Source of the DNA: Lichenostomus cassidix
Taxonomy: Eukaryota; Chordata; Aves; Passeriformes; Meliphagidae
Length of the DNA: 64,000 bases
NCBI GenBank assembly: GCA_008360975.2
Contig: CM039193.1
Location: 17,405,389-17,469,388 of the forward strand
Reading direction: 5' to 3'
Numbering within the stretch: position 1 is the first letter of the stretch; each line of letters begins with the position of its first letter. Shown piece after piece: positions 38,720 through 50,700 of the stretch. A program made the translations under genes and the position numbers. The notes beneath the pieces are model-generated. The model searched no databases, was not told the DNA's origin, and was given only the letters and a program-made list of their open reading frames with translations.

Positions 38720-41700
38720 AAGGACCCACATGATGGCCAGAGCTGCTGGAGCATGCTCAGTGCATAAATAAATCAGGCTCATTTCTCTTCTTTTGTTCTG
38801 AAACTCAGCCTAGGTTTGCTGCTGGCACGGGCAGTGCTGAAAGTGCCTTAATGTGGCTCCTGGCAGCCCAGGTGATCGGCAGAGTGGGCACACTGGTGCT
38901 GAAGTCCTGATTAACAGGGGGTAAAATAACTCACACACAGTCCTGTGGGAAAATTCGGCCTCCCTGCATGCACACTTTCAAAGGAAATCTCAGCAAAATG
39001 AATTGCAGCTCCCAGTTAGAAGGGGAAAATTACCCAAATGACAGATCGCAGCAGCAAGCTCTTATCTGCCAAAACAGATAAACTCCAGTTTTTCTCCCCC
39101 ATTTCAGTTCTGCTCGTGAACTGCTGCTTTCCCTTGTTTACAGCCTCGCTGTTCTGACAGCATTTGAGTTGAAATCGGGAAGAAAAACCCACCTTAGATG
39201 AAAAATGCACAAAATAAATCTCTCAGTCCTGAGAGGATTTTTGGAGTGTGTTTTCAGAAGGGAAGTGGTTGCTTTAAGATGGAGAAAGAGCCTGATGTCT
39301 GTAGTGCAGCTCTGTTGGTTGGCATTTGTAGCTCACCGTGTCTTGAATCCATGATGAGCCATTCACAGACACCCACAGGCTGCTGGAGTTTCAACCTGAA
39401 TTTATTCAAGGCCATACTCCAGCTGATTTCCCTAAAGAATAAGACCTCTGTTGGAGCTCTCTTGAATCACACTTGTTTTTCGTTGCTGAACAGGTATAAA
39501 AATACATGAATATTCAAAAACCAACATAGGATTGAGGTCAGAATTCCTTTGCCCCTGGTTCCTGACAGGTGGTGTTGCTGGACTAATCTTTCCTAGCTCT
39601 TAAAATTACCATATCTTATGCTTCGATCATAATAAAGAAATTACAAAGGAACTCCTGAAAGGGCTTTGTTTTACTTGAAAAATAATGACCCTTTTTCTTG
39701 AAAATTTTTTCCTTGATTAGCTCTTCCTTGGACCTTAAAATATACACTCTCCAAATGCATACAAAGGGGCATAGTTTTACAGATAAAATAGACAACAGAA
39801 TGAAAGTAATCAGGGAAAATTCTGAGTGTCTTTTTGCCTGTCCCCAGGAACTAATAGAGGCAATGGCAATGTTTGTAAGAAAAAGAGACTTATTCTAACA
39901 CTCTTTCCAGACTTCAACTTCCTAATGAATTTCAGCTAAAATAGCAAGTTGTACAAATCCACCGCAAAACAAACCAGAGAAAAGTCCAAGAATTATTGAG
40001 TAAGAGAGGAAAAAGTAAGAAGTAATTATAAGTATTAATTAATAGTAATCTACATGTGGATATTGCCCTTCCACCACCCCAGGCTCCTCTTGTAGGTGCT
40101 ATAATTCCACTTTTTCTGCTCATGAAGGAGGCTCTGAAGCTCTCTCTGCTGGAGTGGTCTCACACTGTACAAACATTTATCACTATCTTGGACACACACA
40201 ATGCAGAAATTCCTTCCAGCTTTTCTGGCTGTGCTTTCTCCTGGGAGGTGAAATTGGTCTGATTTTTGGCCCTAAGTGCAGTGTGTGTTTGTTTGTACAA
40301 AGTGCAGGTCTGTGAATTAATGACTTCTAGCATGTTTATCTTCCTAGGTAGGGGGATTTGCAACTATCCTTGGCAAATTCTGTAAACACTGTGAAGAGAT
40401 CCCATAATTCCCTTAATGTTCTTATTTCCCATCCTTCAAATATGATTTATTGACATGAGCCCAGACATTTTTAATTTTTCCTTTTTCCAGTGAGGAGCAA
40501 AATAGTTTTGTTTTGTTTGTTTTCTCTCTGTTCATTTCCATAAGTACGAAAAAAAGAAACAAATTACTGCTCTAGTTGTACAATCTCATAATTTTAGAAG
40601 CAATTACAGATTCTGGTTAAAAAATTGCTGGCTGTGATGGCTTGAAACACTTCCCTACCATATTTATGGGTTTGCTGCATGCAGTTTGCAATGGGCTTCT
40701 GGGAATTTATTGCAGTGAACCTGCAAAAGTGATGGTTTAAAGGGCACAGCTGCTCTGTGTAAACCTGTTTGAATATAACACCTGATTTGTATACCCCTGT
40801 TTCAATTAAGCAAAGAGAAAAGGTACATTCTTATTGTTTCTCTGAGGTTCTCAAACTCACAAGGCTCCATCTCTAAACTTAATGGTCACCAAATATTTCA
40901 GAGGGCTGATAGCAACACTGCTGATAATGAGTTACCAATTTGTGATGCCAACAGCTCAGTCTGCTTGTGCAGCTGATCTGCAGTTTCATTTCTTCTCTCA
41001 CTTCAATGATTTGCTCTGCAGTTAATTACATTGTTCTCTTCTGTCTGCACTGACACCAGTAATTTTACAGAACTACTTTCAATTTAAACTTGTCATCAGC
41101 AATGAAAACTTAAATTGCACCTGTTGGAGGGCTGTGATCTCCTCTACATCAAACTGAAAGCAAAGGAACATTTAATGGGTTGTTGGGAAGGAGTAGCACA
41201 ACAATTTGGTTAATGGAATGGTCACAGCCTTCTCTCAATGAGCTTTAGCAATATCTGCAGTCAACACAAGTCTTGTCTCAGTGTAAGATAATTTATCCAG
41301 TTGAATAATCAAATGTTTTCGGTTTCCAAATAATAGTCTGTGCTTTTGGACTTTTAAATCAAGTGTTCCAGAAGAATGTTCAGCAATTAGAGCTAAGTGA
41401 CTTTTATTTTAAACTTAGTCTTATCTAAAGTACCTGTTTTTCCCTGAATAACAGTGGAATTAGAATTGCATTTATAAAGGCAATATAATATATTTGAAAG
41501 TAAAGTGTGCTTTGTACAAGTAATTTTTGCAATATATTTTTTGCTAACTTATTCCAACCTACTAATGCTCTGAAGACAACTTTTCCTTATTTCTGATGTG
41601 GTTTTACACCTGAGCACACTGAATATTTAAATTTAGTGAAGGAGAGCAGAACTTTTCCTCATAAATCATCCTGAAATAGAGTGAGAAAAAGCCACACAAA

Positions 41701-42099
41701 GTTGTGTGAGTTAATGGCTATAATTGGACTGCTCCTTTGGCTCTAGGTGTCACTCAGCTCAGCTGTGACAGTGCAGGACTTGGGACTGTAATCCAAAATT
41801 CCTGAGTCAAAATAACTTTGCAGGATTGGAAATTACTTCAGGTTCAGACTCACTGTTGTAGGAACAATTCTGGCAAACATCTCAAAGTTTTATTTCTGTT
41901 ACTTATTACTTAAAACACACATTTCAAACCCCAGAAAGGTGGGAATCACAAGGAGATCACCTGGGGTTTGACTACTTTTGGGAAGTATGGATGTGACTCA
42001 AAAATTGTTAAATTGGAATGATCCAGAAAGGTATTTTATAGGAGGAGAATTTGTGTCAGTGATAAATAACAACCCTTTCTAGCCAAGAGAACATTTCCC

Positions 42100-42152
42100 T
42101 CTCTGGGGGTTGGACTAGGGGTGACTTCCAACACTGATATTCTGTGATCCCA
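42100..42152 (+). mobile_element. Very short CR1 tail fragment
   Basis: TCTGGGGGTTGGACTAGGGG, TGACTTCCAACACTGATA and TTCTGTGATCC match the last ~50 bp of CR1 (GGTTGGACTAGATGACC... TTCTATGATTC type) in forward orientation. Confidence 0.7.
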
Positions 42153-44578
42153 AGAAAAACCACAGGAGACAGAATCAATGTTGCTGGGACAAAAATTAAA
42201 TTTGTGGCTGTAATAGAGTATAGCCCCCAAATATTTGTGTTTTCCAGCTGAAAGCCTCGTGCAGAATGAGGTCACAAAATTTCTTTGAGGATGAAATTTT
42301 ATTTTTTGGAAGTATTATCCCAAAGAAAAGCACAAGTCCTTCTGTGGAATGGGAACTCTTGGGACCCTCTGTTTGACCCTCCTGTGTCTCCAGAAAACCC
42401 GATGATTTTACACTAATTTACAATTACTTTGTCATTTATTGTGCTGCTCAGTCACCTCGAAATCCTGCAGAGCACCACTGTGTGAAATGCAGAGCCCACA
42501 CTTAGGACCATATCTAGAAATGGGCCAAATCTGCCTCAGGTTATGAATATTTCCTTTACTCCACTATACTTCTGTTTTTCTCATCATATACCTTACAAAA
42601 ATACCTGATGAATAGGAAAATATTTCTCTGTTTTACTCAATTATTATTTTACTGTGACTAAAGTTAATAATTTGGGATTAGGACTAGAAAAAAAAAATTG
42701 ACAGGTCAGGTCATCAAATACTGTAAAAAAAATCCCCAAAACCAGAAGGAGATTTGTGTATGCACTTGAAAAAACATTATCTCTCCCCCTAAATAGGTTT
42801 TTTAAAATATTTTAAAAAATTATTTCCCACCTATTTCACACAGAGATTTAATCTTTCCCTTCTCCTTGGTCTTTGTAAGTTGGTCAGATTTTCTCTGCAT
42901 TCAGAAACATTCTACTGGAACTTATGACTGCATAAAAGAAATGTATTAATTAATACTGAAAACCTAAATTTGGGACTGCAAAAACCCACACTCAAATGAA
43001 AGCACAGCTTGCCAGTGACATATTACCCAATCTGTGACAAATTCCTGAAGTTCTACCTCTCTTACACTTGCATGTCTTAACTGGAATGGGATTTTTTTCC
43101 TGGAGTTGGTCTATAACTTAATTAATTACCAGAAAAAATGTATAGTTGTGCTACCCACTTAAGTTGTCAAAAGAGATTATCATACTCTAGCCAAAAAATT
43201 TAATTATTTTAACACTTCACCATATAAATAGAGCATTCAAATCACAAACTTGAGGGAGGAATGTTTTCACTGTTGGACAACTTCCAGGTATATGTTTGGA
43301 GGAATTATAATTTTATCTTGGTGGAAGCCTGGGCTTGCTGCTAATGGGATTGATTGAGGCACTGTGCAGATGGTGGAGGCCACAGTCATCCTCAGAGCAC
43401 TGTATTTCCCTGCCATGACCTTATTGTGCCTCAAGTTAATATGCAGGTACATTTTTAAAGTATAGTACAAGAATTTGTAAGTGTGAGTTATTAGCAGCAC
43501 CCTACAAATGGCTAACAATTGCGTTTTTGGATGGTATTCTCATCGCCAGTTACTGTTTTATTCCAACACAAATGGAAATCATTAAGATTCAGGCACATGA
43601 CAGAAATTGTCCCTGGCATTTGGCAGGTTTGGGCTGCTGAGCAGGTGCTGCTGCATAATCCCAGCTCAGAAATGCCAGGCTCTGCTTCCCTGTTTTCATG
43701 GCACACCAGTGCAAGCTGCATTACCTATGCCTGGAAAAAACAAATATTTTTTTAAATGAATGCTCACTTATAAATATTATAGAGCTTTTTATCTGATTAT
43801 CACATCTTAAAGTGCAAGTGTGAATGATGCTCTTATACCCCTCAATTAAATATTCATTTTTACAGAATGGGAAGACATTCCCAGTACGACCACTGCCACC
43901 ACTACTGATCTTGCAACATTCCTGACAGTGCTGCTCCCCCATTTACTGACACATGCAACTGGTTTCAGACCAAATAGCTCTAAAGACTGCCAGGTATTGA
44001 TAATTTGCTTTGCTTTGTCTGAGTTCAGGGGAATTAGAGATGGAGTAATGGCTTAGGTGGAAATGAAGGGATGGCAAGGGTGAAAACCCAAGCCCAAGTC
44101 TCAGCTCTGGGTAGCTTCCTGTGTCAGCTCCCAAAACTTGCTGCATGGCCCCAGTGATGCTCCTGCTTTGGTACAAAAGTTTCTGTTCTTCTTGTGGCCT
44201 CTTCTTCCGCCTGCTGCAGCTTCCCCTGAGTGCAGCAAGAGCAGCTAAACTCATCCTCAGTGCCTGAGTTTCCCACTGGAGGTGCTGCTCACCTCACCTC
44301 TGCTTCTGCTCTTACCCATTTTTCACACATGTGGGGCTTATTCAGGATAAAATATCATTAATAAGTTTCAGCTGCAAGGTCTCCTTTATGGCTCCAAACA
44401 CTGAAGCATAAAAGGTAAAACCCCTATGGCCCTGTGAGCCAACTGCAGCCCTTTATGCATGATGTCCTTGGGATTTTGATTTGGCAGGGTACCTGCCTTC
44501 TGGGTGGTCTGAAGATCTCCAAGTCCTCTGGCAACTGAATGGCTTTTTTTCCAAAGCAACTGGCCATATCCTCTTTTT

Positions 44579-44595
44579 AAAAAAAAAAAAAAAAG
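44579..44595. repeat. Poly(A) tract
   Basis: Seventeen consecutive A residues with no recognisable retrotransposon body immediately upstream. Confidence 0.85.
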
Positions 44596-45473
44596 TTATT
44601 CAGCCACTTAGTCCTTTCAGTTTCACTCAGGAGCTCTATTCTAGAGAGACTTTTGGTGGTTCTTAATTCAGCTAGACAGAAAGTTTCTAGCAATGCTGCA
44701 TTATGCAAAATCCTCAACAAACACAGAGGGGAGGAACAAGTTAAATATGTTGTTAGAGGAAGAAGGATGTTTTTAAAAGTCTCTGGAAGGAGCTCAACGG
44801 AAGTTTCATGTCTTACACACTCTGCCTCTTAACTGCCCCTCTAAAATATTTATTTTATATTTTGCTTGCATAGCTCCAGCTCCTAAACAGGAGAGCTGTT
44901 GAGGTATTAATGCATTTATTCTGGCTCTGCTGTGGCTTTATGACGAGATGAGAAACATCCCCCAAGTGTGACATTTTAGCAAGGAGGACTTGAGCAGGGC
45001 AAGTTGTCCTGTGATGAACCTGGCAGGGGAATTCAGGAGAGGTACTGGGAGCAGGGGAACCTTGGCAGGTGCTGGGGTCACAACAAACCCAGGCAATGGC
45101 TCTGAACAGACTCCGCAGTGTGCACATTTCATTCCTGCTGGAAGTGGACAGGATGTGCAGTGCAGATGGAGCAGGGGCCGAGGTGACAGCTTGATGGCAT
45201 TTGCATAGTGCAGCCCTCCTGTTTCAGGGGAAAAAAGGACAGAAAAGTCCTGTTTGGCCATATAAGTAAAAAAGAAACTTTCCATTCCTTAAGAGGAAAC
45301 CCCTGAGAACACTTCAGTGTTACAGGTCTTGGTCAGACCTTTGCAAAGTTCTAATACCAGCTTGTAAAGAGAATAAAAATGGAACTAATTCCTGCTGGAA
45401 ATATGAAACCCTGAGGCCAGATTAGTACTAATATTTTCCCTGTTTCTACAGATGTTTTACATTTAATAATTTA

Positions 45474-45500
45474 GTTAAATGCTAAATGTTAGCATTTAAC
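45474..45500. repeat. Perfect 11-bp palindrome with 5-nt loop
   Basis: GTTAAATGCTA and TAGCATTTAAC flank AATGT. Around it TTTACATTTAATAA-type words recur (about 45456, 45499 and 45521). The sequence is AT-rich with foldback potential. Confidence 0.85.
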
Positions 45501-45600
45501 ATTTAATAATTTCAAATATTTTACATTTAATAAATTAACATTAATTAGTGTTGCGGCGAATGGGAAGGTATGAGCTTAGAAGGAATGCCAGAGTTGTCTT

Positions 45601-45681
45601 TTTCAGAGAATTTCTATATTTTTAATATTATGCTGTATATTATGCTGCATTTCAGAGAATTTCTATATTTTTAATATTATG
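45601..45681. repeat. 32-bp direct repeat, 49-bp period
   Basis: A 32-base segment beginning TTTCAGAGAATTTCTATATT occurs at 45601-45632 and identically at 45650-45681. The intervening 17 bases echo its end (TATTATG). It is a recent-looking local duplication. Confidence 0.9.
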
Positions 45682-47177
45682 TAGTAAATTCTAAAATCTC
45701 AGCACTTATTCCCCCTTCCCCGTTTCTCCATACTGTGCAGCACATTACTGGAAGGAGCAAAAATATTTTATTCGCACCTCTTGAAAAATTTCAGCCAACC
45801 ATCACTGAAACCTTTAAAAATATTCCCAAGGAGTTCCTTTGCATCTCATTCTGATTCCAGCAGAAAAGCTCCGGGAGTGCAGAGCTGTGGGATCAGTGCC
45901 CCATATTTTGAAGGGGTTTAATGCATCATTTCTGCACTGGTTGTACAAAATCTCAGCTCCTGAGAGAAAGGCAGGTTTTACTCTGTTCTGGTGAAGCGAG
46001 AAGCAGCAGGCTTTCAGCACAGCAAATGCCTGTGGTGTGGGAGGATGTAACTCACAGTATTTACACCCAGAGCTTTCTCAGGAAGGTGTTTACAACTCTT
46101 GGGTTGTGCTGTGCAACTTGAGTGAGCCTTAATACCTGTGCTGCATGTTTTTTAGGGAATAAAAAGCAATGGCTTTCTACAAAACTATTTAGGTGCAAAT
46201 TAGTTGAGTTTTTCATTTTCTATTGAACCTAAATGCAGATTAAGACAACGGTTCAGCATGGAAAGCAAGGATACCACAGAAAATAATCAATGGGAATGAT
46301 TATCCCTCGGAATATGTGTGAGTGCAGCCTACCTCCTTCAGGGTTCAATGCACTCACTAATTACCCTGCTTGGAGAAGATTTAGAGTGTGATTAAAAACT
46401 GGAGGAATTTCAACAGGAACAGAACTACCAACAAAACCATCAAACGGGTTCCTGAGTTATGATTCCTATTAGCTTTCTAATTTTCTCATTTACACTGAAA
46501 TCCAAGTTGCTGGATCCTCCCAAACCTAATTTCACTTTTACACACAGAACAGCACATTCCGTTGCATTTCACTGTGATAATCATAAAACTGTAGCATCAG
46601 GAATTCAGTTCTGGAGAAGAGCTTCACACCACAAGTGGTTTTTTTGGTTTGTTTTTTTTTTAACACCCCAAGCTGTGTCTGATTTTGATTTTTTTTCTAC
46701 CAAACACAAATTATTACTATAAGTTTATCTATGGCCATGCCTACTATATTTTTAAGTTTTCTCTTTTCCCCAGCAAGGACTTACATGTTTGGATAAAAAT
46801 TAATTAATTCAGGTTCATTTGGAGTCTTTCAATCTTTTTGAGTGAACAAGAGAGACAGCAGTCATTTGAATCTTATGATTCTAAACCAGAAATAGATATT
46901 CTGAAGGAGTACTCCAGCTACTTAACAAATACTTTAAAATTCCTAGAGGCTTAATAAAGTACTATGATGTCTTGAATTATTAATATTAAGTCCCCAATTA
47001 TGTCTGGAATAGTAAAAATCTACTTGTTCTGTAAAGAATATATATATTCTATTTAATATCCTCTCAAATGCATATGAAATTAGGTATATGAAGTTAGGAT
47101 CACCACAGAAGAAATATTAAACAGTCAAAATATTCCGGGAACCAGCATGTTGCACCATATATGTCCTCTTTAAAATG

Positions 47178-47195
47178 AAAAAAAAAAAAAAAAAA
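47178..47195. repeat. Poly(A) tract
   Basis: Eighteen consecutive A residues, about 130 bp before the CR1 fragment that starts near 47.31 kb. Nothing links the two. Confidence 0.85.
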
Positions 47196-47309
47196 GAAGA
47201 CAGTTGATGGACTTTAGAATAGAAAAATTAATTAAATTTTGTTTTATACATAATGGCTTCTAAATTGCCTTAATATTTTTCCTAAGATTGTTGGAAATTG
47301 TTGGATTGA

Positions 47310-47750
47310 GTTCCTGGGGAAGGTGACTCTGGGGAAGAGGCTGGATAGTCAGTCCTGTGAGGGGCTGAGGGAGCTGGGAAAGGAGCTCAGCCTGGAGCAA
47401 AGGGGATCAGGGGAACCTTGTGGCTGTGCACAGCTGCTGACAGGAGGGGACAGCTGGGGGGTCAGGCTGTGCTTCAGGGAACAGGGACAGCAGGAGAGGG
47501 AACAGCCTCAGGCTGGGCCAGGGGAGGGGCAGGGTGGACAGCAGCAGGAATTTCTCCATGGAAAGGGTGCTCAGGCCTTGGAACTGCCCAGAGAGGTTTG
47601 CAGTCCCCATCCCTGCAGGTGTGCAAGGAATGCCTGGCTGTGGTACTGAGTGCTTGGGCTGGGGACAAGGTGGGCATTGGGCACAGCTGGGACTCAATGG
47701 CCTCGGAGCTCTTTTCCAGCCTCAGTGATCCTGGGATTCTTTGCGTCCAG
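47310..47750 (+). mobile_element. CR1 LINE 3' fragment (~440 bp, 5'-truncated)
   Basis: The segment follows the CR1 3' end in order: GGGGCTGAGGGAGCTGGGAA, CTCAGCCTGGAGCAAAGGGG, a short variable part, GGGAACAGCCTCAGGCTGGG, AGCAGGAATTTCTCCATGG, GGTGCTCAGGCCTTGGAACT, GCCCAGAGAGG, ATCCCTGCAGGTGTGCAAGG, then a tail ending near CAGTGATCCTGGGATTCTTT. It corresponds to the C-terminal end of the reverse-transcriptase ORF and the 3'UTR. The coding frame is broken, so it is inactive. Antisense open frames here are by-products of its GC-rich sequence. Confidence 0.9.
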
Positions 47751-50700
47751 AATTCCACAGCTTGTGTGAAGCCCTGGGCTGCTGGCTGAGCCTGGCACCA
47801 TCCCTGGGGCTGTTCTTGCCTCCCTTGGCTGCTGGGAAGGGCCCTGGCTGCTGATGCTCTTCCCATTCCTTAGGGACTAGTGAGCCCATGTAATGCCCTG
47901 ACTCCTTTTCTGGTGTTATTTGAAATTCACCTGTTAGACCTCAGTAATTCTTAATTCATACAATTTACTTTCCTTTGTAAATCTTGAGCTTTGTACTATT
48001 ATAGCCTCTGCATTTTTAATTCAGTAGAGGCTGCAGAAACACAACAGTATTACTTTTTCTGTCTTTTTTTAAAAGCAGATTTAAATTTCCTGATTTGGCA
48101 ACTTTGTAATTACCCAAATGTGTTTCCATTCCAATTTGCTGTTTTCTCTCTTTATGCAGCTGCATTCGGATTCTTCCCAATTTGCCATCTCAGATTGTCA
48201 ATACTCCAATTCCATTTGTGCATGTGAAGATTATACCTTTTAGTTTTCAATTAAAAAAAAACACCCAAACCACAATAAAAAACCAAAACTGAAAAAACAA
48301 ACCTTCAAGCTCATTATTGTGACTCACATGAGGGTTAGAGGAAGAAGAGGAAGAAAAATCTGTGGTTACAAAGGGTCAAAGAGATAAATGAGAAAATAGC
48401 TCTGCCAAGGGAATGTTCCTTGTATACATTTTTCTTGTGTGAAATATTATGTGTTGCCTCAGCTGGAGAAAGGAAATAGTCAAGCCGGAGCAATATAATG
48501 ATCTCTTACTCCTTCTGTAAGTAAGGAATTCCTAATCTTCCATCTGTGACTTCTGTGGCATCAGAAGGGGTGCAGAACAAATCCTTGCTGGCATCAGACA
48601 GTAGCATGGCAGAGATGTGGGAATTGATTATGAAACTGGCAGCATTCTTCCTCCCTGAAAGTTTTTAAAGTTATCACTAGCTGTCCAGGGAAAGGGAATT
48701 CTGACAACTTCTGACAGTGTGAAGAAGCAGAGGTACCTTTTATTGTCGAGCATCTGCAGTGCAGGCAGCTGGCAGGGCTGCTCTCCTTCAATCCTGCACT
48801 GAGGCCAGCAAGTCCTCCCATCTGGGACTGAGCAAGGAGCAATTCCTGCTCCATTCCTGGAGAATATTGCCTGCTTAAAGCTGAACACTCCTCTGTCTTG
48901 TGTTTCCTCTTAATAGCTTAGGGTAAATATTGTGTGCTCATCTCTCTGGACCCAAACACACAACATGCCCAAGCTGTGCTGTGTTCCTGAAGATCTCCCA
49001 TGTACACATGAATTGTGCTTCAGGCATTATTCAGGGAAAAAGGGAAGCAGAAAGGGCCATCAATGCACTTGCTGACCTATAAAGCATGATTGCATCCAAA
49101 GTCTGGATCCAGAGCAATGATATCTTCATCCTTTGCCTGGATCTGATCAAAACCTGCTCAACTCTGTGGAGTAGGAAGCCCTGAAAATGATGTGCTTTGA
49201 TAATTCCAACAGCTTTCCATGAGTATTGGCTCTGCCTCAAGGTTAATGCAGAGAGTGGCAATTAGAGCTCTCTGCTGCTGTGGGTTTGAATATGAAAAAA
49301 AGATATTTCCTTGAAATAAGCAGAAATTTTACTACACTGAAGATGAAGCAAAATATGCTGGGGTTGATTTCTTGTCAGTGTTTCAATCAAGATGGTGCAT
49401 ATTTTAGTCAAGGGAAAGAATCTCCAGCTTCAGCTTTATTTTCTTGTTGATTTTTTGCTGCCAAAGCTATAAACGGAGAAACGTTCAGTAGAACTGAAGA
49501 GATATAAAATGAGAACTCCACAGCACTGTCCAAAAAGTAAGTCTTTAATTGAAGCCTTGGATTCCACCTGGTTTTAGGGACTCAGCTTCACTCAGTTGAG
49601 CTCAGTGCTTTAAGGAATATGTAGAACTCCAAAGTTCCACTTCCAAACATGGATAGAAATAGAAATATATAAATTTATAAATAATTATTAAATCTTCTGC
49701 AAACAGCAGGAGAAACTTACCATAGAGTTTGTCATATCTTACACTTAATGCAGTGAGGCAATACTTTAAAATCCCATATGCCTGTGAAATTGGGGCTCTA
49801 TAACATTCTGCATTCCTTTGTCCCAAAAAGAAAGACCATGAAATTTTGGCAGTTACTGGAACTGGATGTTTAACTCAAAAGGTTAGAGATTTTTAATCCT
49901 TTTGTTTTATTTCTAGTGCAGCTAATTTGCCTTTTTGCAAGTATCCTAGCAACCTTTTTTTCCCCTCCCCTTTCTCCAGTACCGTAAAGGTTAGGTAAGG
50001 ATTCTGGAGAGATTGGCCTAAAATGTAAAACAAACTGACAGAAGAACATTTCTTAAAGGCACAATTTTCTTTGGTACCATTCTGACAATTCTGACACGTT
50101 TTAAGGGAAAAGGGACAAGAAGCAGAGAAACAATCCTGCAGTAACTTTCAACAGTTTGTAACACTATGAAATATTAACTGAATAAGGCCCTAAGCTTCAC
50201 AAAGGGCTACCTCAGAACTAGGGATCATTCCCTACGGAGACTCAGGCACAAGTCCTTTAGAATAATATTTGGTGAGGTGAAAACTTGAAGCAACAAAAGA
50301 TTGTTGAAGCATATTCAAACCCAGAGTTTGCTCTGCTGCAGCAAAATATTTACAGCCAGAATTAGGAACTCTCAGAGCTCTCCTGGATTTTGCAGAAGCT
50401 CTGAGAAGATTTATATCCATGACAGAACATTTAGATGGAACAAACAGAAGCCTTTTCCTCATCAGTGCAGGTGCAGTCCCAGGAGCTGTCAGACATCACC
50501 AGAGTTAACTCCAGTCTGGTGGAAAATGTGCTGGATGTACTTGGATCACCTATTCCAGCTCCACGCCTGCTCCTGACCTGCTGGAAGGTTCTAGCCATGC
50601 AGCATTTCCTGACTGGCTGGCTATATTTAGCCATTTATGAAATTTTAACTACTTCAGTCAAACTCTGGTAGGTCTTGGGCATGACCACATGGGATCAAGG

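Larger units (their letters stand above)
35893..47309. other. Intergenic DNA, no gene recognised
   Basis: No coding exon is recognisable in these 11.4 kb. The stretch contains a short CR1 tail (42100), an octamer plus RFX-like palindrome (38364-38719), an A run (44579-44595), an AT-rich palindrome and direct repeat (45.45-45.69 kb), and another A run (47178-47195). The composition is AT-rich. Confidence 0.6.

Noticed and set aside
47407..47866. Overlapping open frames of 96-130 codons on both strands
   Set aside because: They coincide with another CR1 3' fragment, so they are by-products of repeat sequence.
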